Below, one piece after another: positions 11,701-23,529 of a stretch of DNA of 64,000 nt. The first letter of the stretch is position 1. Each line of letters opens with the position of its first letter. Both the position numbers and the translations under genes were made by a program. The DNA is from Mortierella sp. BCC40632 (Eukaryota > Mortierellomycota > Mortierellomycetes > Mortierellales > Mortierellaceae). The notes under the pieces are model-generated. The model saw only the letters and a program-made list of their open reading frames with translations, ran no database searches and was not told the DNA's origin. The stretch lies in contig WAEK01000013.1 of the NCBI GenBank assembly GCA_011634665.1, positions 1,410,501-1,474,500 of the forward strand, given 5' to 3'.

Positions 11701-11975
11701 CCACTCACTGAGAAGCTCAGTTCTCTCTACTGCTTGTCTACAATAGAACGAGTGATCCACGGCGTTCTGGGCATTACACATTGACCAAATGGGGAGGCAG
11801 CTGGGTATATTTTTGTAATACACTCGGGTGGCGCCGAGCAAGCTGCTCAGGACGTTGTACATTTTAAGTTGTTTGTTGTCGGGTGACGTCCAGTGCTGAG
11901 GTCTCATTCACCGAGACCAGCGATGCCTCCTCACGCACCCTTTGTCAAAAGCGCAGCCCGTCCCACTATTCTCTA

Positions 11976-12482
11976 TCAACAATTTGAGAAGGTGTTGTTC
12001 CTTGCTCCCCTGTTCACTTCAGACTCCAAGGTCCCACAAAATAGAGGTGGTGACGCACCGATTGTTGTCGCAGCCGTAGACAAGTGTAGCCGCCCTGGTG
12101 CACTACGGCTACTATTGGATTCTGTAGCCGGAATATCGGTTAGACTGATCCGGTTCAATGTAATGTTGAAAGGGTCGTCTGCCCCGGTCTCATGCTCGAG
12201 TAACCTTTCAAACAGAACCCCGACCTTCTGCCGCTGTTGCCTGTACACGTTCATCTTGTCGTAGTGAACTTGAGCCCGGGTGGCGAAGGTTACGCTGGTG
12301 TTTGAGTTGCTTGTGTTCCGTCCGAGATTCTCCTCGAGACGAAGAGCTTGAATGACTACCTCCTGTGCCTGCGCCCGTGACTGAGAAGCTGCGCTTTTGA
12401 CTATGAGTTTGTTTACCATTCCCTTGGTCTTTCCGTCGCTGCGTAAGGATAGTAGCGAGCGAGTTCTCAAAGGCTCCGTCAT
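11976..12482 (-). CDS. Unidentified open reading frame inside the insertion
   Basis: A 168-codon frame with an ATG at 12482, reading MTEPLRTRSLLSLRSDGK, rich in Ser, Thr, Arg and Gln, with a helical-looking central part (AQAQEVVIQALRLEENLG) and a basic/Gln stretch (YDKMNVYRQQRQKVG). I do not recognise a family, and there is no signal peptide, membrane segment or metal-binding motif. Its position inside DNA that interrupts a pseudogene suggests it belongs to a mobile element or is a chance frame. It could be the remaining part of a longer spliced gene. Confidence 0.2.
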   Translation of the reverse strand: MTEPLRTRSLLSLRSDGKTKGMVNKLIVKSAASQSRAQAQEVVIQALRLEENLGRNTSNSNTSVTFATRAQVHYDKMNVYRQQRQKVGVLFERLLEHETGADDPFNITLNRISLTDIPATESNSSRSAPGRLHLSTAATTIGASPPLFCGTLESEVNRGARNNTFSNC

Positions 12483-12930
12483 TCCTTGCTCGAGGTAGCG
12501 GTGCAGAGTATCGAGCGCATTGAACTAAGAGCAATTGGTATTGCCTTTGAGAATTACTATGGTCCAGAACGCCGACGAATCCCGCGGGGAGGCCTTAATA
12601 ATTAGTCAGGTCACGCTAAGGAGCTTTCACATGCCTCCATTGGACTCTCCCCACTCGTCGTCCATCAGATCGTCCAGTGTGTCCTCCTCCAAATCTTTCT
12701 CAATATAGTCTGTGTTTCTCAGTGGAGACCCAAACGACAATAAGAGAGGAAGTTGGAAGCTTCACCATGACAGCACAAGGGACGTTTGGGTATGTAGTAA
12801 AAAAGTGGTCGTTTTGGGTTGTGTAGGAGAGTGGAATGAGTAAGGCGCAGACCCCCATTTCAGCAGACCAACACTCCATTTTGACTTGGATTCTCTCCAC
12901 CCATTACTCCACAATTCCTGACCGGCGGTC

Positions 12931-12952
12931 ATGTCTACATGCATGTAGACAT
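12931..12952. repeat. Perfect 22-base palindrome
   Basis: The sequence begins ATGTCTACATG and its second half is the exact reverse complement with no spacer. It lies in the segment that interrupts pseudogene 2. Confidence 0.85.
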
Positions 12953-13200
12953 TGACACCACTGCATTAACGCCAATTGCAAATGGGTTCCTTGCGAGTCC
13001 AACTCTGGACCAATGGTTTGTTCCCCATTTCACATTGCCAACCACGTGGCAGGTCCCTCCTCTCATCTTCTGGAGAGGCATCCAAAATCGATTTATTAGG
13101 AGCCTAAATAGAGCCAGGAGAATGGATTTGAAATATTGTCCGCAGCTGTTGCGGGGCTAATAGGGCCAGGATAATATGAACCCTTTCCCAAGAATGAATA

Positions 13201-13620
13201 TTGCTTCTATCTTCATCAAGGACCCCTCTCAATGGTGATGTTGCTCATGTCCACTCACCTTCTGTTAGACTTGGTCTAAACACAGGAATGCAGGATGCTC
13301 ATAACATATATGTAAGCTGGCTTTGGTCTTTCATGGACTTGTTCAAGAACATATTCTTGAGACCTACAGAGAGCGTGAACCCATTGCTGATCTCTCCATC
13401 GGAATCTCGGGTGACATCTTCTGCGACAATCTTTCCATGGATTTTGTCAGTAAATACAAACGACGTAGTTTTCTCAACCTCCTCCCCCTCAGTACCTCCA
13501 TAATCCCATGCATTTCAGACCAAACGCCCTTTTGGAACCATAAGAACTTAGAGGACATGCATTTCCTCGTGGACCAATGCCAAACCCCATTGTTTACCTT
13601 CGGTATCTCTCGGGGTTAAC
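13201..13620 (+). pseudogene. Pseudogene 2, 3' part: degenerate type B monooxygenase
   Basis: Homology to exon 2 of FMO-5 resumes at the GD motif (NGDVAHVHSPS near 13222) and runs through LGLNTGMQDAHN, the YREREPIADLSIGISG segment at about 13370 and an MDFVSKYKR segment at about 13437, with frameshifts between pieces. It then jumps, like pseudogene 1, to the ACCAAACGCC block normally found downstream of the gene. Exon 3 is missing. Confidence 0.75.
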
Positions 13621-13739
13621 TACGCCTTTTCTTTAGCTAATATACCTAGTCACTAGCATTTGGGAGGAGAAAAAAATAGATATTCGTGGGAGGGAGAGAG
13701 AAGATGTACCTTTTCCTTCCTCTTTCTTGGGAATATCTT

Positions 13740-13758
13740 CGGGATTTTGATTATGCCG
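13740..13758. promoter_or_regulatory. CGG-N13-CCG palindromic motif, copy 2
   Basis: CGG and CCG separated by GATTTTGATTATG, one base different from copy 1. The FMO-4 ATG lies about 910 bases downstream. Confidence 0.4.
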
Positions 13759-14494
13759 GAGTTCACCAATGGGATCCTCCTGACTCTCCCCCTTTCACGC
13801 CGCTACTTTTGCTGTAACAGCCCTAGACAGACAGTCAAATAAGAAATGGCACCTCCTAATCTACACCCCCTTTTGACCGATCTGATGTAAAAGGTCGTGA
13901 GACTCTCCAGAGGTGGATGTGTATGCTTTCAGGTCCGCCAAGTCTAGATGGATTAACCATTAGCAGCCACATTCAATGGCCGACTCTGCCTAGATATTTT
14001 CAAGAGCTTCTCTAGCTTCTGCATTGACTTTCCGGATCCAGTGTTTATTGACTTGTTGACATGCAACAATGCCTTTTGCAGAGGATTGGGTCGCGTTTTA
14101 GTACTTTCTACCATTTTTTTTTTGTCAGAAACGAATACAATTCGTAGTGAATTTGGCAACGCTTTAATGATAGGCTGGGAGCTCAGTAAAAATCATCGAA
14201 TTGACGCGTCAATGAGAAGAGTACCAAAATTGTGGCTCCTCTCTCGAGAAAAAAAAAGGCGAGATGAGCCACACAATCTGATTTTTTAAAGTGGTAGTGC
14301 ATGGACTATGTTTGACTGCGCAAGAACGTCAAATGCAGTTTTGCAGAGAGCAATAGGGTACGACAGGGTTTGTTTTTCCCAAAGGAGGACAACATTAGAT
14401 GGATCATTAATAATCATGTCTAGACCAACAATGCGCCGTATTGAGTGGAATAGGCAGCGGGCTTCAACTGTCAATTGGCATGCTGTCGAAAAAT

Positions 14495-14501
14495 TATAAA
14501 A
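14495..14501 (+). promoter_or_regulatory. TATA box of FMO-4
   Basis: TATAAAA followed by GGAGGCAAATGC, identical to the FMO-3 promoter, about 170 bases before the ATG. Confidence 0.65.
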
Positions 14502-14667
14502 GGAGGCAAATGCTTCCCATAATCTTGTTCAACCACCCTACAACAACATTGGAACGTGAACTTTAGTACTCATTCAATAGCCTATTACTCTCTCTCTCAC
14601 CCCCTCTCCATTTGATACTATCTTATCCAAACCCCTGCTCTTACCTCTACTCTCACTTGCAACTGCC

Positions 14668-16816
14668 ATGTCCTCTGATATCAAAACATCCACTCCAATC
14701 CTCATCTCAGGTGCTGGACCAGTTGGTCTCTTTCAGGCTCTCCTTCTGACCAAGCTCAAGGTCCCTGTGCGTATCATCGATCGAGCTGATGGGGTCTGTC
14801 AGCTCTCCAAGTCTACAGGAATTCACCCACGAACACTCGAGATCATGGATATGGTTGACCATGAATTTGCAGCCAAGGTCATCGACCAAGGCAATATCAC
14901 GCCCGCTATCAGTTTCAACTTTGCCAACAAGTTCTACTGCGCAATGCCTACTGCTCTAGGAAGAGATACCGTCTTCAAGCACCTGCTGGTCCAGGCACAG
15001 TCCACCACAAGCGAGCTCATAATGGAAGAGTTGAACAAGCTCGGTGTCTTTGTTGAGTATGGTTGCGAACTGTTGGATACCAAGGTTGTGGAGCCTAAAG
15101 ACGAGAAAGGCGAATCTTATGTCGAGACTACCATTCGTCGACCACTCAACTCGAGTAGCTCTCTCACCAAAGACGATTTCTCAGTCCTTGGTTTGGTGGG
15201 AGATATTCAAAAGACTGAAGATGGTGAATACGAAACCGAGGTTGTTCGATCTCGGTACTTGGTGGCTGCCGATGGTGCCCATTCTACAATCCGTCATTTA
15301 TTAAATATCGGCTTCCCAGGACGCACCTTGAGCCACAAGACAATTCTATTTGACGGCAAAATCGAGACGGACCTAGTTTTTCACAACCACATGACGTAAG
15401 TTTTGGGCCTCTCAGTACCGTCTTGTCAAGGATTGAGTTGACTAGCCTTTTGAAACCCCATGCTCACACGTCTTGCTTCTATTTAGGATGATCCAAGGAG
15501 CAAACAAACAGCTCACAGAGGTATTCTGGCTCCCGAATGGAGACGTTCGTGTATTCATGGATATGGGAGAACTTGGACCTGATGAAGATCTTTCCGAGCT
15601 TGTCAAGAACCTTACCAACGAAGATCTCTCGGAGATTGCGTCCAAGCGTGTCTACCCTGCTAAATTCAAGGTTAAAAGTACCAGCTGGGTCTCAGGATTC
15701 CGTGTCAACGAGCGTCGTGCAGAGAACTTTGTCTACAAGAACAAAATCTTCCTCAGTGGAGACGCTGCCCACATCCACTCCCCCTCAGGTGGACTTGGTC
15801 TAAACACAGGAGTTCAAGATTCAAATAACTTGGCTTGGAAACTTGCGTTGGTCCACTACGGACTTGCTCCTGAGTCAATCCTCTCCACCTATTCCGAACG
15901 TGAGGCTGCGGCAGATACTTCCATTGTCAACTCAAACACAGCTCTTCAAAAGAACCGATCAAATGATTGGAAATCATGGCTCCTCAAGCGTGTGATTTTC
16001 AGTCTGATGCCCTATGTGCTACCGATTCTGGAGTTTTTCAACATGACCATCCCAGAGCCTGGAATGGTAGGCCTTTGCTTCGAGGTTATGACTGTCTTCT
16101 ATCGTGAACCTTATTCCTCATTAACTAACAATCTGCTTTGTCGCCTACACGCTTGCTTTTTTTAGCTTGAATTTCAATACGAGAAGAATACAATCAACAA
16201 GCATCACGAGCACCAACCTATGCCTGAAAAGGCTTTCCAAGTAGGTAATCGATCGCCAGATGGACCTCTTCGTACCGTGGATCCCCGCGGTCAATACATA
16301 CTTCCGATCGAGGACAAGACAAAGGCGAGTCATATCACATCAAATCTGGCTCGGCTGCATCAATTGACTACTGGTGTTGGATACTTCCATATCATTGTCT
16401 TTGCTGGAGACGCCTTGTCATCAAAGAACCAAGGCGCATCAGACCTGCTGGCCAGTCTGAAGAAGCATCTTGGCTCATGGAACACCAGATGGAGCTACAA
16501 GAAAGACACAGACAAGGAACGTGTCATGGATCGTGGTCTGTTCAAGGTTCACACGATCGCTCATCACCAGATTGCATCGGAGGATGTAGATGAGAGCATT
16601 GACCAGTTTACAACACTGGCCTCTGGAGAGGGTAGGGTCCTGGAGGATGTAGATGGCACTGTCCACAAGCGGTATGGATTCTCAGGCAAACACCAAAGCG
16701 GCATTGTTGTTGTTCGACCAGACTTCTACATTGGATACCGTGTCCAAGGTCATGACCAAGGAGCATGGAAAGATGTTGATCAGTACCTAAACTCTGTTCT
16801 CTCAGCCATGGCATAA
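14668..16816 (+). CDS. FMO-4: type A FAD-dependent aromatic monooxygenase
   Basis: Exons are 14668-15395, 15487-16066 and 16166-16816, joining to 652 aa. It starts MSSDIKTSTPILISGAG. The FAD motifs GAGPVG, AADGAHSTIRH and IFLSGDAAHIHSPSGG are intact. It differs from FMO-3 mainly in the first 140 residues (RADGVCQLSKSTGIHPRT against RADGISPLSKSAGIHPRT) and around the exon 1/exon 2 junction. The remainder, including intron 2, is almost the same at DNA level. The FAD domain end and intron 1 are closer to FMO-6, so the gene is a mosaic. FMO-5 follows on the same strand after 645 bases. Confidence 0.9.
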
Positions 16817-17461
16817 AAGCTGCCATTTTCCATATCATTTACGTTCGTTTTTTTCTGTAGCACCACTTACTATCGTGAATCGAGTCATGTGGACATTATT
16901 TATAAAGACTTTGCATTTCGAAAAGATGACGATACCTATTTTTGTGGGATGGAGCAATTGACTTGTGTGGCGTCATTGATCAATCTTCCTGGGCCTCCAT
17001 GATAATAGCTTCTTTACGTCGCTAATCCAACTGCTACATTGAATGAGTACTATTTTTACTCTCGTAAGGAAGGAAAAGTGGGCTGAAGTTTGTGGGACTA
17101 GCGCCATGCAGCCGCAGCCAGGAAAGGGGTAATTGACCCTCGTTTGTCCAGTTTACTCACCAGTCACTTCTCATCTCTGTCCCTCCCCCTTCCTCCAACT
17201 ACGCATTTTTGCATAGTGCTTTGACGCCTCTCTTGTCTCCCTTCTTGTGGAGATGACTTCTTGACTCCCCTAGTGTGCCTTTCATGCACCCCTCGGATAA
17301 ACCTGTGCTTGAAGGTAAGCCTTCTAAAGGAGGGAGGCGGACCGCTGCTTGGCATAATTATAAACAAAGCCTCTTTCTTTCTTGATAAAGTTCCCAATCT
17401 CTTTGGTTTGCTTTCTGTACATCTTTTATACTCTTGGCCAGCCTTCTAATATCTATCTCTT
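16817..17461 (+). promoter_or_regulatory. FMO-4/FMO-5 spacer and FMO-5 promoter
   Basis: No gene is seen. It includes the type B promoter DNA shared with the two pseudogenes and a TATAAA at 17359-17364, about 100 bases before the FMO-5 ATG. Confidence 0.55.
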
Positions 17462-19704
17462 ATGACCCCCACAAGAGCTCCATCGGACGCAGACTCGTCT
17501 ATGTATCCGGTCCTAATTTCGGGAGCAGGTCCAATCGGTCTCTTCCTCGCACTTGAACTTACCAAGCTCAATGTTCCCGTCCGGATCATCGATCGTAGTA
17601 ATACCATTTGCCCACTCTCTAAGTCAATCAATATCCAGCCACGCACGCTCGAGATCCTCAGGATGACTGATCGACCTCTTTTGGATACCTTTCTGAAACA
17701 CGGTCTGAAATCTGAGTATATCAACTTTTGGCGAGGTAGCAAGCGAGTCAGCTCTGTACCGGTTGTTGTCAACTATGACACGCCCTTCCGATTTTTCCTT
17801 ACATTGGAACAAAACAAGACGAGTGAACACATCATGAACGAACTCAATGCGCTTGGAGTTTTTGTCGAATATAACTGGGAGCTAGTTGATACCAAAGTTA
17901 TGGAGGTCAAGGGCGAGTCATTTGTCGAGACTACTATTCGAAAGGCTTTGGAACCGACTCGGGGTCAGCACAGTGAGATTGACAGTGACAGTGACCCTCT
18001 GCTCAGTGAATTCAAGCCTGATAAGCAAGTCAACTCATGCACCAATGAGGATAACCGAGAGTATGAAGTGCAGATTGTTCGCTCACGGTATCTCATTGGC
18101 TCAGATGGTGGCCGGTCAACAGTCAGGCACAAGCTGAACATTCCCTTCAACGGTCGTACCATGAAGCACAAAACCTTTATGTTCGACGGTACTATCGAAA
18201 CTGATTTACCTATATTGGGTGAATGCTCGTAAGTATTTCACCAACGAATCTCGTCTCTGCTCCTGAGAGTCACAATCTACATCGATCTGACCCTTCCAAC
18301 CTAATGCACCCACTTGCCTCATGCTTCTAGGATCATCACAGGCGTAAACAACAAACTGCTAGAATGCCTCACACTCACTGAAGGAAAAATGCGTGTGGCA
18401 ATAGATGGAGGTGACATCGATCCTGACGAAGACATCGCCCAGACAGTTAAGGATCTCTCGATCAAAAAATTCGAGGAAATGGTCCGCAGCGCTGTCGCCC
18501 CAACCTCATTCCATCTACATGAGGCATCCTGGATCACCTGCTTTCTGGTGAACGAGCGTCGAGCAGAGACGTTTCTACACAAGAACAGGATCTTTCTTGT
18601 TGGTGATGCTGCCCATGTCCACTCGCCTTCTGGTGGACTTGGTCTAAACACAGGAATGCAGGATGCTCATAACATAGCTTGGAAGCTGGCTCTGGTCCAT
18701 CATGGGCTTGCTCAAGAACATATTCTTGAGACATACAGAGAGCGTGAACCCATTGCTGATCTCTCCATTAGAATTTCGGGTGGTATCCTCCGTGGCAATC
18801 TTTCCATGGATTTTGTCAGCAAATACAAGCGATTTATCTATCTCAAAATCCTCCCGTACTTCCATTCGTTCTTGAGAATCTTTTCAATCCAACCTCGAGA
18901 AAGGAATATGGTACAGTTACCACTTGTTCTTGATCCTGACCCTCTTCCTTCTACTGCGCCCAAACCACTATTAGGAGCTGGATGAGGCACTAACTACGTA
19001 CTTTTTTCTTGCATAACTCCAATACGTCACTTTAGCTGAAATACACCTATCCTCAAAACCTTCTCAACATCCCACATGAATACCAGAAACCCCCCAGCAT
19101 TGAGGCGGCAGTAGGAGCACGAGCAGCTGATGCTTCACTCAGGATCATCTCCTCATCCGGTGACCAAAAGGAACCAGAAATAGAAGAGTCTCTCTGTCTC
19201 TTTGATTTGTTCGCAGGTATCGGCCAATTCAACATTGTAGTCTTTACAGGAAAAACTTTGGCTTCTAGCTCAAAGGGAAAGGATACACCCACACCCGCAT
19301 CGCAACTCCATGCCATCATTCAGAAACGTCTACCAGCATGGAGATCTCGATGGAACTACAAGTTTGTATCAAAAGACCGACCCATGCCGGAACATTTGAT
19401 CCGACTCCATGTCATCGCTGCTACCACTGCACCATTTCATGTGGACAGAGGAATAGAGTTCCTAGCTTTACAGGCGGAAGGTGACGGAAAGCTATATTTG
19501 GATGAAGGCTTATTGGGTCATAGTCGATATGAACTCCCTGCAAAGAATGGCACCACAGCTGGAGGTATTATTGTCGTTCGACCAGACGCCCATGTCGGAT
19601 ACCGTGTCCAGGGTATAGGAGAGTCTGCATGGGAAGATGTGGAGAAGTACCTGAAGTCTATATTTGTATCGAATGTAATCGTAGAACAGACGTCGGCTTC
19701 CTAG
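17462..19704 (+). CDS. FMO-5: type B FAD-dependent aromatic monooxygenase
   Basis: Exons are 17462-18228, 18331-18910 and 19036-19704, joining to 671 aa. The start is MTPTRAPSDADSSMYPVLISGAG. Motifs are GAGPIG, GSDGGRSTVRH and IFLVGDAAHVHSPSGG followed by LGLNTGMQDAHNIAWKL. Intron positions and phases equal those of type A. Compared with type A it has a longer variable loop before the DG motif and a different start to the C-terminal domain (LKYTYPQNLLNIPHEYQK). It ends with VVRPDAHVGYRVQGIGESAWEDVEKYL and a short tail. FMO-8 is its closest intact relative and the two pseudogenes are broken copies of this type. Substrate preference probably differs from type A, but this is inference. Confidence 0.88.
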
Positions 19705-20450
19705 ATGAAGAGGGGAAGGAAGGGATGAATGAATGAATGTAATGATAGAGAGCCTTATCAACATACCCCTGGGTGGCTTGAGAGCCTTTGACCTAGAGTC
19801 CAAGATCATTGTTTCTCTCATTTGTTGACAAACATCTGCTTGGGTCAGATCCCGTTTATCCGTTCCCCGGACATGTTTGTTTGTTTGTTTGCTGCGCTCG
19901 AGTCCAAAGGCTGTCTGTGGGGGTCGCTGCATACAACCTGGTTTAGTTGATCTAAAACAGGTCTACGCAAGCACAACCTAATTTCTGTGCTACTTCTCCG
20001 AGACTTTGGGCAAAACTTTCTTAGGCAGCGGAAGCCAGAGTGAAGAGCTCATGCGTTTCAAACAATGGATCTGTGATCGAAGTGCATGTGCCCAATGGTG
20101 TTGGGACATCTGTATGGAAGCCATCGAGGGAAAAACGACAGACTTTTTCATGAGCCAAAACAACCCACTGTGCTAACCAATGCCGCAATTATGGCTAGGG
20201 GCTTGATTAATGATGGGAAAACCCGCAATCTTGGACAGGTTCTCTTTGGACCAAACGCCATTTTGAGTTTTGGGTGCTTGTATATCACCATGGGCCCCTG
20301 ATTGATTCCCACATTGTTTCCCATGTCTCAAGGGACCAACTTTGCGGTTTTCTTTAATCAATGGTCTACTCGCTAGGAGCAGTAAGAGAAGGTTATAGGG
20401 GAGTACTGACCCCTTGCTCTTTCCCTTTCTCTTTCTTGGGAATTTTTTTT

Positions 20451-20469
20451 CGGGATTTTGATTATGCCG
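20451..20469. promoter_or_regulatory. CGG-N13-CCG palindromic motif, copy 3
   Basis: Same triplets and the same spacer as copy 2 (GATTTTGATTATG). The FMO-6 ATG lies about 910 bases downstream. Confidence 0.4.
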
Positions 20470-21192
20470 GATCACGCCCAATGGGATTCTCATCTTTCTT
20501 TTGCTTTGCTGCAACAGCCATCGAGGCTCTTTTGCCCAAGGCAGTCAAGTAGGAAATGCCTTCTTCCCTCCTTTCCTTCCTTGGTTCCTCTTTTAAATAA
20601 CCTGAAGTGAAAGGCTGTTGAGTCTTCCGCAGGTAAACCTATGTTCTCGGATCCGCTAAATCCAGATGAACTAACCGAGAGCTGCCACACGCGGTGTTGA
20701 CTTTACCTGGGTACGCTCAGGGGACTGTCAAGCCGCCAGGCCAAACCTCTGTATTGACTTTTCAGATCTAGTATACTGACTTGTCTACATGGAATAATAC
20801 CTTTTGCGGGGGATTAGGTCGCATTTCAGTGCTTTCTACCATTTTTGTCAGAAACGAATACAATTCATAGTGGATTTGGCAACGCTTTAATGATAGGTTG
20901 AGAACTCGGTGAAAATCATTCATCAATGAGAAGAGCGCCAAAAGATGTGGTCCCTCACCTTGAGGAAATGGTGAGATGAGCCACACAGTCTGATTTTTTT
21001 TAAAGTGGTTGTGCATGGGCTGCGCAGAATGTCGGGTGTAGTTTTTGCAATGTGGCACGCAGCGGTCCGTTATTCTCCCAGAAGAAGACAGAATAAGATA
21101 GATCATTAATAATCATATATAGACCAACAAAGCACCATGTCAAGTCGAGCAAACAAGGCGCCAACTGTCAATCGACTATGCTATCGTAATTT

Positions 21193-21199
21193 TATAAAT
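21193..21199 (+). promoter_or_regulatory. TATA box of FMO-6
   Basis: TATAAAT at about 180 bases before the ATG, aligned with the TATA boxes of FMO-3 and FMO-4. The adjoining GGAGGCAAATGC has diverged here. Confidence 0.55.
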
Positions 21200-21286
21200 A
21201 CTGTCAATGCCCCCGAGACCTTGCTCAATAAGTCCTACAACAGCATTGCAGCGTAAACTTTAGTACTCTTTCAATGCTAAATACTT

Positions 21287-21323
<37 letters not shown>

Positions 21324-21377
21324 GATACTATCTGATCCAAACCCCTGCTCTTTCTTCCACTCTTACATAAAATCACC

Positions 21378-23529
21378 ATGTCCTCTGATATCAAAACATC
21401 CACTCCAATCCTCATCTCGGGCGCTGGTCCTGTTGGTCTCTTTCAGGCTCTCCTTCTGACCAAGCTTAAGGTTCCCGTGCGTATCATCGACCGAGCTGAT
21501 GGGGTCTGTCAGCTCTCCAAGTGTACAGGAATTCACCCACGAACACTGGAGATCCTTGATATGGTTGACCATGAATTTGCGGCCAAGGTCATCGACCATG
21601 GCAGCATCACACCTGCTGTCAGCTTCAACTTTGCCAACAAGTACTGTTTTGCACTGTCTATCAGCCTGAGCACAGATACCGCCTTCAAACATCTGCTTGT
21701 TCAAGTGCAGTCCACCACAAGCGAGCTCTTAATGGAAGAGCTGAACAAGCTCGGTGTCTTTGTTGAATATGGTTGCGAACTGTTGGATACCAAGGTTGTG
21801 GAATCTAAAGATGGGAAAGGTGAATCCTATGTCGAGACTACCATTCGTCGACCACTCAACTCGAGTAGCTCTCTCACCAAAGACGATTTCTCAGTCCTTG
21901 GTTTGGTGGGAGATATTCAAAAGACTGAAGATGGTGAATACGAAACCGAGGTTGTTCGATCTCGGTACTTGGTGGCTGCCGATGGTGCCCATTCTACAAT
22001 CCGTCATTTGTTAAATATCGGCTTCCCAGGACGCACCTTGAGCCACAAGTCAATTCTATTTGACGGCAAAATCGAGACGGACCTGGTTTTTCAAAACAAC
22101 ATGACGTAAGTTTTGGGCCTCTCAGTACCGTCTTGTCAAGAATGTAGTTGACTTGCCTTTAGAAACCCCATGCTCACACGTCTTGCTTCTATTTAGGATG
22201 ATCCAAGGAGCAAACAAGGAGCTTATAGAAGTGTTCTGGCTCCCAAATGGAGAGACTCGTGTGTTCTTGGATATGGGAGAATTTGGACCTAATGATAATA
22301 TTTCCGAGCTTGTCAAGAGCCTCACCGTCGAGGATCTCTCGGAGATTGCATCCAAGCGTGTCTACCCTGCTAAATTCAAGGTTAAAAGTACCAGCTGGGT
22401 CTCAGGATTCCGTGTCAACGAGCGTCGTGCAGAGAACTTTGTCTACAAGAACAAAATCTTCCTCAGTGGGGACGCTGCCCACATCCACTCCCCCTCAGGT
22501 GGACTTGGTCTAAACACAGGAGTTCAAGATTCAAATAACTTGGCTTGGAAACTTGCGTTGGTCCACTACGGACTTGCTCCTGAGTCAATCCTCTCCACCT
22601 ATTCCGAACGTGAGGCTGCAGCAGATGCTTCCATTGCCAGTTCAAATAAGTTTATGCAAAGGAGCCGAGCGAATGATTGGAGATCATGGCTCTTAAAGCG
22701 TGTGGCTTTCAGTGTGGCCTCTTATGTGCTACCGATTCTGGAGTTCTTCAACATGAACATCGCAGATCCTGGAATGGTAAGCCTTTACTTCGGGGTCATG
22801 ACATTCTTCAATCGACAGTATTTTACTCACTGACCAACACTGCCTTTGTCACCTGCACACTTGTTGTTGTTGCGGTTATTTATTTAGCTCAACTTTCAAT
22901 ACGAGAAGAATACAATCAACAAGGATCACGAGCACCAACCTATGCCTGGAAAGGCTTTCCAAGTAGGTAACCGAGCACCAGATGGACCTCTTCGTATCGT
23001 GGATCCTCGTAGACAACAAGCGCTCCCAGTCGAGACCAACACAAAAGACTCTCAAAATCAGGTCCGCTTGCATCAGCTGACTACTGGTGTTGGATACTTC
23101 CATATCATTGTCTTTGCTGGAGACGCCTTGTCATCAAAGAACCAAGGCGCATCAGACCTGCTGGCCAGTCTGAAGAAGCATCTTGGCTCATGGAACACCA
23201 GATGGAGCTACAAGAAAGACACAGACAAGGAACGTGTCATGGATCGTGGTCTGTTCAAGGTTCACACGATCGCTCATCACCAGATTGCATCGGAGGATGT
23301 AGATGAGAGCATTGACCAGTTTACAACACTGGCCTCTGGAGAGGGTAGGGTCCTGGAGGATGTAGATGGCACTGTCCACAAGCGGTATGGATTCTCAGGC
23401 AAACACCAAAGCGGCATTGTTGTTGTTCGACCAGACTACTACATTGGATACCGTGCTCAGGGCCATGACCAAGGAGCATGGAAAGATGTTGATCAGTACC
23501 TGAGCTCCGTTCTCTCGGCTACGGCATAG
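21378..23529 (+). CDS. FMO-6: type A FAD-dependent aromatic monooxygenase
   Basis: Exons are 21378-22105, 22197-22776 and 22888-23529, joining to 649 aa. Exon 3 is three codons shorter than in the other type A genes, in the linker before LHQLTTGVGYFHIIVF. The start is MSSDIKTSTPILISGAG. The GAGPVG, AADGAHSTIRH and IFLSGDAAHIHSPSGG motifs are intact. From about 23082 to the end it is nearly identical to FMO-2, FMO-3 and FMO-4, while the preceding 120 bases of the same exon are clearly different. It has no intact type B partner immediately downstream. Confidence 0.9.

Larger units (their letters stand above)
11701..13200. other. About 1.5 kb of unexplained sequence interrupting pseudogene 2
   Basis: This DNA separates the two halves of pseudogene 2 and has no counterpart in pseudogene 1 or FMO-5. 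An 11-base inverted repeat (CGGCGTTCTGG at 11760-11770 and CCAGAACGCCG at 12564-12574) could mark ends of an element, but no target duplication was recognised. A perfect 22-base palindrome lies at 12931-12952. A short stretch near 13120-13150 again resembles the FEEMVRSAVA region of exon 2, so the segment may be composite. No transposase was identified. Confidence 0.45.
13621..14667 (+). promoter_or_regulatory. Upstream region of FMO-4
   Basis: No gene is seen. It is homologous over its length to the FMO-3 and FMO-6 upstream regions and contains the CGG-N13-CCG motif (13740), the TGACTGCGCA block (about 14313) and a TATA box (14495). Confidence 0.55.
19705..21377 (+). promoter_or_regulatory. 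FMO-5/FMO-6 spacer and FMO-6 promoter
   Basis: No gene is seen. A block at about 20220-20270 (CAATCTTGGACAGG...ACCAAACGCC) is the type B 3' flank that also follows both pseudogenes. Beyond it lies the shared type A upstream region with a CGG-N13-CCG motif at 20451, a CT microsatellite at about 21288-21318 and a TATA box at 21193. Confidence 0.5.

Noticed and set aside
20086..20552. Possible small genes between FMO-5 and FMO-6
   Set aside because: The stretch matches the 3' flanks of the two type B pseudogenes and holds only short, non-conserved frames.
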